Source of the DNA: Spirochaeta sp.
GTDB lineage: Bacteria; Spirochaetota; Spirochaetia; DSM-27196; Alkalispirochaetaceae
Reading direction: 5' to 3'
NCBI GenBank assembly: GCA_007117185.1
Contig: SKHA01000205.1
Coordinates: forward strand, 1 to 40,987
Length of the DNA stretch: 40,987 nucleotides
Below, piece by piece: positions 6,697-13,842 of the stretch (its first letter is position 1; each line of letters begins with the position of its first letter). The notes under the pieces are model-generated. The model worked only from the letters and a program-made list of their open reading frames with translations. It was not told the origin of the DNA and made no database searches. A program made the translations under genes and the position numbers.

Positions 6697-8691
6697 TCAG
6701 TTTCGCAGCTTCACCAGCTCCTGTATCGCCGCAGTCAACGGTGTGGTGCCGTTCAGCGTCTCCAGGGGTATGGGCATGCGCCAGGTCCAGTTGAAGCTGT
6801 TCGCCGTGCCCGGTACATTGACCCGCTCCTGCGCTGGCTCGGTCCGGGGAAGATCAGGGTCCAGAACCAGAAGGTCCTGAAGCTGAAATACCACGATCCG
6901 GCTACCGCAGCGCATCAAGGCACCGTACACCCTGCGGGCGGTCTCGCTGTCGAACACCTGCGGGCACGGTCCATCCTGCCCCGCCAGCTCCCAGAGTATC
7001 TCCCGTCCCGCTTCCCCTTCCCACCAGCCGCGCATGGTGGATGTGTCGTGAACGCTGGGCGCGCAGACGCTCATGGCCGGATACTCTCCCAGAGGGATCG
7101 CCGGCTCACCCGGCCTGTCCCAGTAATGGCTCCAGCGGGGAATCATCAGCCCCAGAGCACCGAGTTCCTTCATCACCCGCGGTACTGCCTCGGGAATCAC
7201 CCCCAGGTCCTCCGCGCAGGTGAGCATCTCGGTGGTCTCCATCATGAACTGCAGCAGGGTGCGGCCGTGGCCTGCCCACAGTTCGTTGCTGGAACTCTGA
7301 TGGCGTGCGGCGATCTCCTCCAGCCGTTCCTTCTCTCCCTGTGAGAGCGTCTGGAATCGCCAGCACTCACGGAACGTCCATGTCGTGGCCAGGCGACCGT
7401 CCGGCAGATCCAGGAACACCCGGTCGCGATACTGATCCAGCAGCCAGTCCCGCAGCGTCTCCGGCGAACCCTGGGGCAGGGCGATCTCCGACAGGTCATT
7501 CTCACCGCAAATCTCCGGTGCGAAGAGAAACAGGTCCTCCCCGCCGATTCTTCGCAGCACCGCACCCTCCAAAGACTCTACCTGGACGTCCGGTCCCAGG
7601 GCTTCCCGGAGCTGGTCACCCCGAATGTGGGGTTCTTTGAGCCAGCGCAGCCGCTCCTGGTCGAATCCCGCTTCCAGCAGCTCATCCCGGGAGATCCCGT
7701 CCTGAGGCCAGAAGAACCCCGGCAGGCCGGTGCTGTTCCCCCGGGGGATCGCCCAGATTCTGAAGAACCCCAGAACGTGGTCGATACGGTACGCGTGATA
7801 GTACCGCGCCGCCTGGCGCAGCCGCTGTCGCCACCACTGGTAGTTTTCCTCTTCAAGGTTCTGCCAGTTATAGACCGGGAACCCCCAGTTCTGTCCCAAC
7901 CGGCTGAACATATCCGGAGGAGCGCCCGCCTGCAGCTCCCGACGGAATACCTCCGGGCGGTACCACACGTCGGCGCTGTCCTCATTCATGAGGATGGGAA
8001 TGTCCCCCTTCAGGGCCACCCCAAGCTTTGAGACTTCCGCGGCAGCCTGGGAAAACTGCCCGGCCAGCCGCAGCTGCAGCCACTGGTAGAACCTGGTGGC
8101 GTGCTGGAGCTCCGGTGTATTCCACAGCGTCTCTACCAGCGCCTGGTCCGCTTCCTGGTGTTTGCTCCAGTGCATCCACGCCCGCTGCTCCTGCCGGTCT
8201 TTCAGCGTCCGGAACACCGCGTACGCCTTGACCCAGGGGTTCTCCTCCAGGAAACGATCCATCTCCCCGACGAGAGAGGGTGTCCCTGCCGGCAGCGCTG
8301 CGTGGATCGTCCGCAGGATGTTCAGTTTGCCCGTGTTGACCTCATCGTAGCTGAATCGCGGGCGTCCTGCCTGGGTGCTGCGCAACGTGTTCAGCGCCAG
8401 CTGGACGTCCCGCTTCACCGTGTCATCGATCAACGTCAGCTCCGGCAGCGCGTCAATACGCAGATACATCGGATGAAGGGCGCAGGCGCTGATCGCCGAG
8501 TAGGGCGAGCTGTCGCCACCGCTGTCGTTCACCGGCAGCAGCTGAATGATCTTCAGCCCCGCCGAGGCGCACCACCCTGCCAGTGCCGGCAGATCGGCAA
8601 ACTCACCGCACCCGGTGCTGTGCTCGCTGCGAAGCGCTGCCAGAGGAACCAGGAGACCGGCGATGCGCGTGTCCGAATGAGGATACTTCAC
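6697..8691 (-). CDS. malQ: 4-alpha-glucanotransferase (amylomaltase, GH77)
   Basis: Transfers alpha-1,4-glucan chains between malto-oligosaccharides, releasing glucose, in the cytoplasm. Counting from GTG 8691 (664 aa), the GH77 residues are Asp304 in YRIDHVLGFF (nucleophile), Glu494 in CAEDLG (acid/base) and Asp549 in HDTSTMRGWW. Between the first two lies an insertion (about 330-470) of the kind I associate with plant DPE2 and Bacteroidetes enzymes. The N-terminal CBM20 domains of DPE2 are absent. A TTG at 8727 is also in frame, but it coincides with a -35 box; GTG 8691 sits 7 nt after TATACT and fits the usual family start (basic residue, then hydrophobic VPL). It leads a probable operon with GH13 and the thioesterase. 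Confidence 0.92.
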   Translation of the reverse strand: MKYPHSDTRIAGLLVPLAALRSEHSTGCGEFADLPALAGWCASAGLKIIQLLPVNDSGGDSSPYSAISACALHPMYLRIDALPELTLIDDTVKRDVQLALNTLRSTQAGRPRFSYDEVNTGKLNILRTIHAALPAGTPSLVGEMDRFLEENPWVKAYAVFRTLKDRQEQRAWMHWSKHQEADQALVETLWNTPELQHATRFYQWLQLRLAGQFSQAAAEVSKLGVALKGDIPILMNEDSADVWYRPEVFRRELQAGAPPDMFSRLGQNWGFPVYNWQNLEEENYQWWRQRLRQAARYYHAYRIDHVLGFFRIWAIPRGNSTGLPGFFWPQDGISRDELLEAGFDQERLRWLKEPHIRGDQLREALGPDVQVESLEGAVLRRIGGEDLFLFAPEICGENDLSEIALPQGSPETLRDWLLDQYRDRVFLDLPDGRLATTWTFRECWRFQTLSQGEKERLEEIAARHQSSSNELWAGHGRTLLQFMMETTEMLTCAEDLGVIPEAVPRVMKELGALGLMIPRWSHYWDRPGEPAIPLGEYPAMSVCAPSVHDTSTMRGWWEGEAGREILWELAGQDGPCPQVFDSETARRVYGALMRCGSRIVVFQLQDLLVLDPDLPRTEPAQERVNVPGTANSFNWTWRMPIPLETLNGTTPLTAAIQELVKLRN

Positions 8692-8698
8692 GTGTTCA

Positions 8699-8727
8699 AG
8701 TATACGGGAGAATCCAGCCGGTCGCAA
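8699..8727 (-). promoter_or_regulatory. Predicted promoter of malQ operon (leaderless GTG)
   Basis: On the minus strand: TTGCGA (8727-8722), 17-nt spacer, TATACT (8704-8699), then 7 nt to GTG 8691. The -35 begins directly after the stop of the preceding gene. No Shine-Dalgarno is present. Confidence 0.5.
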
Positions 8728-9318
8728 TCAAAGGTCGTTCAGACGATCTCTCAGGCGGGCGGCTTCCTCATAATTCTCCGCATCCACCGCGCGTTCCAGT
8801 TCCCGTTCCAGCCGGGAGCGCAGATCCAGGGGCGGATCGGCGTTACCCACCGGGACGGTCTGGGCCGGTTCATCGGGGATACCGCTCTCTCCGGTGAAGG
8901 TCATCTCTTCCTCGCTGATGAGGTTCACCGCTACTCCCGCCTCATCAACGATCGACTCGGCAATGAAGACGGGGCAGTGAATGCGCGAGGCGATACCCAG
9001 GCTGTCCGAGGGCCGCGCGTCGATCACCACCCGCTTGAGCCCGTGTTTCATCAGGATACGGGAGTAGAACGTCCGATCTTTGAGGTCGGTGATTTCCACC
9101 CGTTCAATTGAGATGCTGGTCTTCTCCAGCAGCGAGATGAACAGGTCGTGGGTCATGGGGCGAGGTACCGGAACTCCCACCAGACCGAAGAGGATGGATT
9201 GCGCCTCCAGCTGACCGATGAAGATGGGCACGGCGCGGTCACTGCCCACCGGCTTCACCAGGACCGCGTTTCCCTTTTCGGTGCGTGCAACTGTCCAGAT
9301 CTCCGCTTCGACGAGCAT
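8728..9318 (-). CDS. Bifunctional nuclease family (BFN/DUF151) protein with UVR motif
   Basis: A 196-aa cytoplasmic protein. Residues 1-135 are a DUF151/BFN domain with the typical blocks RPMTHDLF (53-60) and DARPSDSLGIA (100-110). Residues about 166-196 form a UVR motif (ERELERAVDAENYEEAARLR), the helical hairpin found in UvrB/UvrC. This architecture is common in bacteria. Plant BFN proteins are reported to have RNase and DNase activity, but the bacterial function is poorly defined. There is no Shine-Dalgarno before ATG 9318, and a -10-like TACTAT lies 9 nt upstream. It sits between nadE and malQ and appears to have its own promoter. Confidence 0.85.
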   Translation of the reverse strand: MLVEAEIWTVARTEKGNAVLVKPVGSDRAVPIFIGQLEAQSILFGLVGVPVPRPMTHDLFISLLEKTSISIERVEITDLKDRTFYSRILMKHGLKRVVIDARPSDSLGIASRIHCPVFIAESIVDEAGVAVNLISEEEMTFTGESGIPDEPAQTVPVGNADPPLDLRSRLERELERAVDAENYEEAARLRDRLNDL

Positions 9319-9327
9319 TATGGGGTA

Positions 9328-9356
9328 ATAGTACCGCGAAATCGGGGAATTTTCAA
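9328..9356 (-). promoter_or_regulatory. Predicted promoter of the BFN gene (near-leaderless)
   Basis: On the minus strand: TTGAAA (9356-9351), 17-nt spacer, TACTAT (9333-9328), then 9 nt to ATG 9318. The expected leader is 0-3 nt. Confidence 0.5.
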
Positions 9357-9360
9357 TGCG

Positions 9361-9378
9361 GAAGGGGCACCGCCCTTC
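9361..9378. terminator. Small hairpin just after nadE
   Basis: GAAGGG (9361-9366), 6-nt loop, CCCTTC (9373-9378). It begins 4 nt past the nadE stop and ends 4 nt before the -35 of the BFN promoter. No U-tract follows on either strand, so termination is only suggested by its position. Confidence 0.35.
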
Positions 9379-9382
9379 ACAT

Positions 9383-11080
9383 TCAGAATTGCTGCTCGTA
9401 GATGCGCCGCGCTACCGGCATTCTCCGGCCCGTGCCGAATGCCCGGGGGCTCACCTTAAGAACCGGCGGTGCCTGTCGTCGCTTGTACTCGCTGCGCCCC
9501 ACCAGCGAGAGCACCCGGGAAACAGTCTCACCGTCCGGCGGCGGGTACCCTCCGGCCGGGGGGGGGCCGTCAACAATCTGCGAGAACGTACGGTTGCCGA
9601 TGAGGTACTCCCTGAGGATGTGATCCAGAACGGGGTAGGGTGGCAGGCTGTCTTCGTCGCGCTGGTCCGGGCGCAGCTCCGCTGACGGCGCTTTGGTGAT
9701 GATCGCTTCGGGTATGACCTCGCCGTGGCGGTTGAAGTGCCGGGCCAGCGCGTAGACCTCCGTCTTCAACAGGTCACCGATCACCGAGAGGCCGCCGCAC
9801 ATATCGCCGTAGAGGGTGCAGTACCCCACCGCCAGCTCGCTTTTGTTGCCCGTTGTCAGCGTGAGGGAACCGGTTTTGTTGGACCACGCCATGAGCAGCG
9901 TCCCCCGGATGCGGGCCTGCAGGTTCTCCTCGGTTACGTCCTGCTCCATCCCCTGAAAGAGCGGCGCCAGGGTCGATTCGAACGCGGTATAGACATCCAG
10001 AATGGGAAGGGTTTCGCAGCGGATACCCAGATTCTGCACCAGCCGTTCCGAATCGGTGATGCTGCCTTCGCTGGAGTACTGCGAGGGCAGGAGAAACACC
10101 GCGAGGTTCTGCGGACCCACTGCCCGGGCAGCGATAACCGTCACCACCGCCGAATCGATGCCGCCGGAGAGCCCCAGGTGGACCCGGGAGAAACCGGTCT
10201 TTCTGAGGTAATCCCGCACACCCAGAACCAGGGCATCCTCGATCTCCTGCCAGTAGTCGTCCGGGGCGGCTGCCGGGGACGCCGTCGGGGCGGCTGCCGG
10301 GGTGCTGCCCGTCAACTCCACCTCCACCACCGCCACGTCCTCCACAAACCCCGGTGACTGGTGCCGGATCGTACCGTCGCTGCCGGTCACCAGGGAGGCA
10401 CCGTCGAAAATGAGGTTGTCGTTGCCTCCCACCGCGTTCACATATACCACCGGGACACCGTTGTTGCGTCCGATGGAGGTGACAAGGCGGCGACGGATAT
10501 CCCGTTTGCCTCCGTGAAATGGACTTGCCGAGGGGGCAATGATCAGGCGCGCTCCCGCGTCCACCAGATCCCGCACCGGGTCCACGGGGTAACGCGTTCC
10601 CGGTACCGGCTCGGTTTCCCACCAGATATCTTCGCAGATCGCGATGCCCATGGGGACACCCTGTTCCATCCAGACGGTTGACTCCCGGGCCGGCTCGAAA
10701 TAGCGCGCTTCGTCGAACACGTCGTAGGTGGGGAGCAGTCGCTTGGCCTGGCGAAAACGCACCTCCCCGTCCCGAAGAACAGCAGCCACGTTGTGAAGGC
10801 TCTTGCCGGCGGGGTCGGGGCTGCGGTCCACGTATCCGACGATCACCGAGATGTCCCGGGGGAGCCGCCGCTGCAGCTCCCGCAACGCCCGCAGATTCTC
10901 ATCGACAAACGTCCCGTGATCCAGCAGGTCCATTGGCGGATATCCGCACAGCGAGAGCTCCGGAAAGACCGCCAGCGTCGCTCCCTGGCCCTTTGCCCGC
11001 TCTGTTGCCGCGAGGATGAGGTGGAGATTTCCCGAGAAATCCCCGATGGTGCTGTTGATCTGTCCAATTGCAATCTTCAC
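9383..11080 (-). CDS. nadE: Glutamine-dependent NAD+ synthetase
   Basis: Makes NAD+ from deamido-NAD+, ATP and glutamine. It is a 565-aa two-domain enzyme. The N-terminal nitrilase/glutaminase domain (1-255) has the triad Glu41 (FPELSLCGYPP), Lys113 (QAKRLLPTYD) and Cys149 (AICEDIWW). An Ala/Pro-rich linker (258-272) follows, then the synthetase domain with the PP-loop SGGIDS (305-310). The fused glutaminase means free ammonia is not required. GTG 11080 is preceded by GAGAGG at a suitable distance. The gene is divergent from the SDR-like gene, with start codons only 41 nt apart, and their -10 elements overlap. Confidence 0.95.
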   Translation of the reverse strand: MKIAIGQINSTIGDFSGNLHLILAATERAKGQGATLAVFPELSLCGYPPMDLLDHGTFVDENLRALRELQRRLPRDISVIVGYVDRSPDPAGKSLHNVAAVLRDGEVRFRQAKRLLPTYDVFDEARYFEPARESTVWMEQGVPMGIAICEDIWWETEPVPGTRYPVDPVRDLVDAGARLIIAPSASPFHGGKRDIRRRLVTSIGRNNGVPVVYVNAVGGNDNLIFDGASLVTGSDGTIRHQSPGFVEDVAVVEVELTGSTPAAAPTASPAAAPDDYWQEIEDALVLGVRDYLRKTGFSRVHLGLSGGIDSAVVTVIAARAVGPQNLAVFLLPSQYSSEGSITDSERLVQNLGIRCETLPILDVYTAFESTLAPLFQGMEQDVTEENLQARIRGTLLMAWSNKTGSLTLTTGNKSELAVGYCTLYGDMCGGLSVIGDLLKTEVYALARHFNRHGEVIPEAIITKAPSAELRPDQRDEDSLPPYPVLDHILREYLIGNRTFSQIVDGPPPAGGYPPPDGETVSRVLSLVGRSEYKRRQAPPVLKVSPRAFGTGRRMPVARRIYEQQF

Positions 11081-11084
11081 GCCG

Positions 11085-11114
11085 TTGACCTCTCTTCGTG
11101 GGCTAACTACTATA
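11085..11114. promoter_or_regulatory. Compact divergent promoter with shared -10 (nadE / SDR-like)
   Basis: Plus strand: TTGACC (11085-11090), 17-nt spacer, TACTAT (11108-11113), then 8 nt to ATG 11122. Minus strand: TATAGT is the complement of 11109-11114, giving a leader of about 22 nt for nadE, which has a Shine-Dalgarno; its -35 is weak. The two -10 hexamers overlap by five bases. Confidence 0.5.
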
Positions 11115-11121
11115 CCGTATC

Positions 11122-11775
11122 ATGCACAAGCCGGTCCTGATAACGGGCAAGCAAACCACGTTCCGGGAGGATCTGGTCCAGGAGTTCCTGAATCGCTCCA
11201 TTCCGGTCTACCTCACTGTTGAAGATCGGGAGTCGGATGTTCCTCAGGAACTGGACAGTCGCATCACTCCCTGCACGTGGGCACGCCGCTCTGTCCTCTC
11301 CACACGTTCTCTTCTCCTGAAAGTAGAGAGGGAGGTGGAGGGGTTTGACCGTGCGGTGGTGCTGTGCGGGCCGGAGGGAATAAACTCCCCGGTGCATCAG
11401 ACAGAGTCAGCGGTGATCGAGGAGCGGATTGACTTCTCCATCAAGGGCTACCTCTTCGTGATCCGGGAGATCCTCTCCTCATTCATGCGCCGGGGCGGCG
11501 GTGATCTGACGGTGATCTGGTTCGATGGCGGATCGGAGGTCCTGCCGCCGTTTGACGCCAGCCTCAGCGGGGCGGTGCAGTCGCTGGTGCGGTCTCTTCT
11601 GGTGTATTACGAATCAGAACCGGTGACGATCCGCGGATTGCAGGCCGCCGGGGGTGAACCCCGGGAGGTAGCTCACTGGGCGCTGGAGATGATCGTCGAC
11701 CGGGCGGATAGATCCGCCGGGCGCTGGCAGAAACACGGGCAGCGAAGCGGACTGCTGCCCTTCAGGAAGGGCTGA
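11122..11775 (+). CDS. Degenerate short-chain dehydrogenase-like protein
   Basis: A 217-aa protein. The opening VLITGKQTTFREDLVQEFLNR looks like the first beta-alpha unit of an SDR Rossmann fold, and the middle (about 70-120: a hydrophobic strand, LCGPEGIN, then IDFSIKGYLFVIREIL) follows the SDR strand-helix rhythm. However, the GxxxGxG nucleotide loop is absent and there is no YxxxK catalytic pair. It is therefore probably not an active oxidoreductase, and the family link is by pattern only. It has its own leaderless-type promoter. TGA 11775 lies 3 nt before the ATG of the symporter, so the two are translationally coupled. Function unknown. Confidence 0.6.
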   Translation: MHKPVLITGKQTTFREDLVQEFLNRSIPVYLTVEDRESDVPQELDSRITPCTWARRSVLSTRSLLLKVEREVEGFDRAVVLCGPEGINSPVHQTESAVIEERIDFSIKGYLFVIREILSSFMRRGGGDLTVIWFDGGSEVLPPFDASLSGAVQSLVRSLLVYYESEPVTIRGLQAAGGEPREVAHWALEMIVDRADRSAGRWQKHGQRSGLLPFRKG

Positions 11776-11778
11776 CAG

Positions 11779-13008
11779 ATGAGTATTCGTCTTCGATATC
11801 TCGCCGGTGGAACCGTCGGGATCATAATAGGTTTGCTCTTGCCGCTGGCGGGCGGGGACACCCTGGAGCTTCTCCGGCAGCTCTCCGGGCTGGTGGTTAC
11901 CATTGGACGCTTCTTCCTCTTTCCGTTGATGTTCTTCGGGATGATCATCGCCGCCGACGAGTTGCGCAGCGACGAGAATCTGCTGCCCCTGGCGGGGCGA
12001 ACGGTGGTGTGGACGCTGCTGGCGGTGGTTGTTTCCACCCTGGCGGGGGTTCTCTCGGTGGCGGTGCTGGCGCCGCAGCGGATTCCGCCGATGATTCAGG
12101 AGGGTCAGGTAGCGCAGGTTCCATCCCTTCTGGGGGAGATCGCCGCGGGGTTGCGGGGCAACCTCTTTCAGGTGTTTGTCCTCAATGAGAACGCCGTGGC
12201 AGGGGTCCTTCTGGTGGGATTACTTATCGGCGTGAGCCTTCACTACGATCGCAGCGTGACCTCCCCGGTCTCCCTGGTGGCTGATTCGGCCAACCGCATC
12301 CTGTACCGTCTGAACTCGCAGCTGGTTGAGTTTCTCGGGGTGCTCCTGATCGTCCCCATGGCGGCGACGGTGGTCCTCCTGCGGGAAGTGCCCGACCTTG
12401 AACTCTTTCTGCAGTTCCTGCTGGTGAGCGTTGTGGCGGTGCTGGTAGTGGGGTTCCTGCTCTTTCCGCTGATCATCTTTCTTCTGGACCGCAAACGTGC
12501 CCGACCCCTCGGCTGGCTGCGCAGCATGATCACCCCGGTTGTGCCGGCCCTCGTCTCCGGAGACAGTTATTTTGCTCTGGGAACGCTGATCCGTACCGGA
12601 AAAGAGGAGCTGGACATCCATCGGAAGGTCGGGGCAACGGTCCTGCCGGCGGTGTCACTGTACGGCCGGGCCGGTAGCGCCATGATCAGTATCGCCGGGT
12701 TTCTCCTGGTGATACGCTCCTACACCGCGCTGGAGATCGGGGTTGGGGACCTCATTGAGCTCTCCGTGGCGGCGATGGTCTATTCGTTCTTTCTTGCCCG
12801 GGTTCCTGCGGGGAGGGTGGCGTTGCTGCTCTCGTACCTGGCCCTGCGCTACGGTCGCGGGATGGAAGAATCCTACCTGATTCTCCTTCCGGTGATGCCA
12901 ATTCTTGAGCGTATCGGCGCGGTCCTGGATGTCATGACCGCGGGCTTCGTGGCGCAGGTGGTAAAGATGCGTACCCTCGCTGCGGCCGAGGCGGCGCGGC
13001 GTCGCTGA
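11779..13008 (+). CDS. DAACS/SLC1-type cation symporter, divergent
   Basis: A 409-aa inner-membrane protein with about eight hydrophobic segments and two re-entrant-like regions, resembling sodium/proton:dicarboxylate or amino-acid symporters. At the first hairpin the usual serine-rich SSSA(A/T) motif is SGDSYFALG (about 259-267). Where NMDGT normally binds cation and substrate, the sequence reads SLYGRAGSA (about 292-300). Substrate specificity is therefore unlikely to be the standard glutamate/aspartate/succinate set. ATG 11779 has AGGAAGG 7-8 nt upstream. It is co-transcribed with the SDR-like gene. Its stop codon is the first of three in-frame TGA codons created by a 15-bp tandem repeat. 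Confidence 0.75.
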   Translation: MSIRLRYLAGGTVGIIIGLLLPLAGGDTLELLRQLSGLVVTIGRFFLFPLMFFGMIIAADELRSDENLLPLAGRTVVWTLLAVVVSTLAGVLSVAVLAPQRIPPMIQEGQVAQVPSLLGEIAAGLRGNLFQVFVLNENAVAGVLLVGLLIGVSLHYDRSVTSPVSLVADSANRILYRLNSQLVEFLGVLLIVPMAATVVLLREVPDLELFLQFLLVSVVAVLVVGFLLFPLIIFLLDRKRARPLGWLRSMITPVVPALVSGDSYFALGTLIRTGKEELDIHRKVGATVLPAVSLYGRAGSAMISIAGFLLVIRSYTALEIGVGDLIELSVAAMVYSFFLARVPAGRVALLLSYLALRYGRGMEESYLILLPVMPILERIGAVLDVMTAGFVAQVVKMRTLAAAEAARRR

Positions 13009-13062
13009 ACGCGGCACCTCTGAACACAGTACCTCTGAACACAGTACCTCGGAACACGGCGC
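13003..13062. repeat. Four copies of a 15-bp tandem repeat across a gene end
   Basis: Units at 13003-13017, 13018-13032, 13033-13047 and 13048-13062. Copies 2 and 3 are identical (CTCTGAACACAGTAC); 1 and 4 are diverged. The first overlaps the symporter stop. The 15-nt period keeps frame, so TGA recurs in frame at 13006, 13021 and 13036. Confidence 0.85.
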
Positions 13063-13079
13063 CGCGTGCAGCGCGGCGC
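13059..13079. terminator. Hairpin between convergent genes, no U-tract
   Basis: GCGCCGCG (13059-13066), 5-nt loop, CGCGGCGC (13072-13079): a perfect all-GC 8-bp stem. It starts inside the last repeat copy and ends 2 nt before the stop of the outer-membrane protein gene. It probably marks the 3' ends of both convergent transcripts. Confidence 0.5.
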
Positions 13080-13081
13080 AG

Positions 13082-13816
13082 CTAAAAGAGGTCGTAGGTT
13101 ATCCGCAGTCCCCAGCGCAGCATCGTCTCGTCCAGGAAAGGTACCCCCGGGGGAGCGTCGCTCCAGAGGTTGTAGATCGGTACGTACCAGGTGAGTCCGC
13201 CCCCCACCTGCACGGTGTCGGTGAGGCGATAGTCCACCGCGAATCCCAGCTCCGGATAGACGAAGCGCCCGGCGATCCAGTACCGACCCACCTCGCCGGT
13301 CCCGGATGAATCGATCTCCCGCAGGGGTATTCGAAAGATCAGCGCCAGACCGGCCCCCACGGAGAGATCCCAGGCGGGGTGCGACGGCCAGGGCAGGCGG
13401 TAGTACCACGGGACCGAGAGCGCCAGCGAGAGGGTGTCGGCGATCTGGCCGCTGACTGACCCGGTCTCGATCTGTGTGGGAACCACTGTGTCGTGGGCGT
13501 TCAGGGCGATGTACTCCTGCCGGTAGATCCACAGGTTTGGCTCCAGGCGCATCGCCGGGGTAAGGTCCAGGACGACGCCGGCGCCGAAGGACATTCGCTG
13601 CGGGCTTACGTCACTTCCCTGAACGGGCGAGCCATCTTCGGTGGTGGTGAACCCATTGTAGATCCACAGGGGCATCGCCGAGAAGACCAGCGGTCCTACC
13701 TCCAGCTCCACCGCCTGGCCGTAGGCAGTGTCGGGGGCGGTCAGGTGAAACAGCGCCCAGAAGACCCCGACAAGGAGAATGGTGGCTGGAGTGGTCCGGA
13801 ACGGTAAGGCACCCAC
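13082..13816 (-). CDS. Predicted outer-membrane beta-barrel protein
   Basis: A 244-aa exported protein. A hydrophobic signal (about residues 10-25) is followed by a likely SPase I site after AYGQA. The mature part shows alternating strands ending in aromatic pairs and finishes with Tyr-Asp-Leu-Phe, a terminal Phe typical of BamA-recognised outer-membrane proteins. No family is recognised. GTG 13834 is also in frame, but GTG 13816 is preferred: an extended -10 (TGG TATAGT, complement of 13823-13831) lies 6 nt upstream of it, and starting there gives a conventional signal peptide. It is downstream of proS on the same strand but seems to have its own promoter. Confidence 0.65.
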   Translation of the reverse strand: MGALPFRTTPATILLVGVFWALFHLTAPDTAYGQAVELEVGPLVFSAMPLWIYNGFTTTEDGSPVQGSDVSPQRMSFGAGVVLDLTPAMRLEPNLWIYRQEYIALNAHDTVVPTQIETGSVSGQIADTLSLALSVPWYYRLPWPSHPAWDLSVGAGLALIFRIPLREIDSSGTGEVGRYWIAGRFVYPELGFAVDYRLTDTVQVGGGLTWYVPIYNLWSDAPPGVPFLDETMLRWGLRITYDLF

Positions 13817-13822
13817 ACCAGT

Positions 13823-13831
13823 ACTATACCA
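13823..13831 (-). promoter_or_regulatory. Extended -10 of the outer-membrane protein gene
   Basis: Minus strand TGG followed by TATAGT, then 6 nt to GTG 13816. The -35 region is poor, as expected for an extended -10 promoter. Predicts a leaderless mRNA. Confidence 0.4.
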
Positions 13832-13842
13832 CACCGCGTGAG

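Noticed and set aside
11673..12621. Minus-strand frames opposite the SDR-like/symporter genes
   Set aside because: Lys/Arg/Ser-rich antisense shadows; the plus-strand genes have membrane segments and coupled starts.
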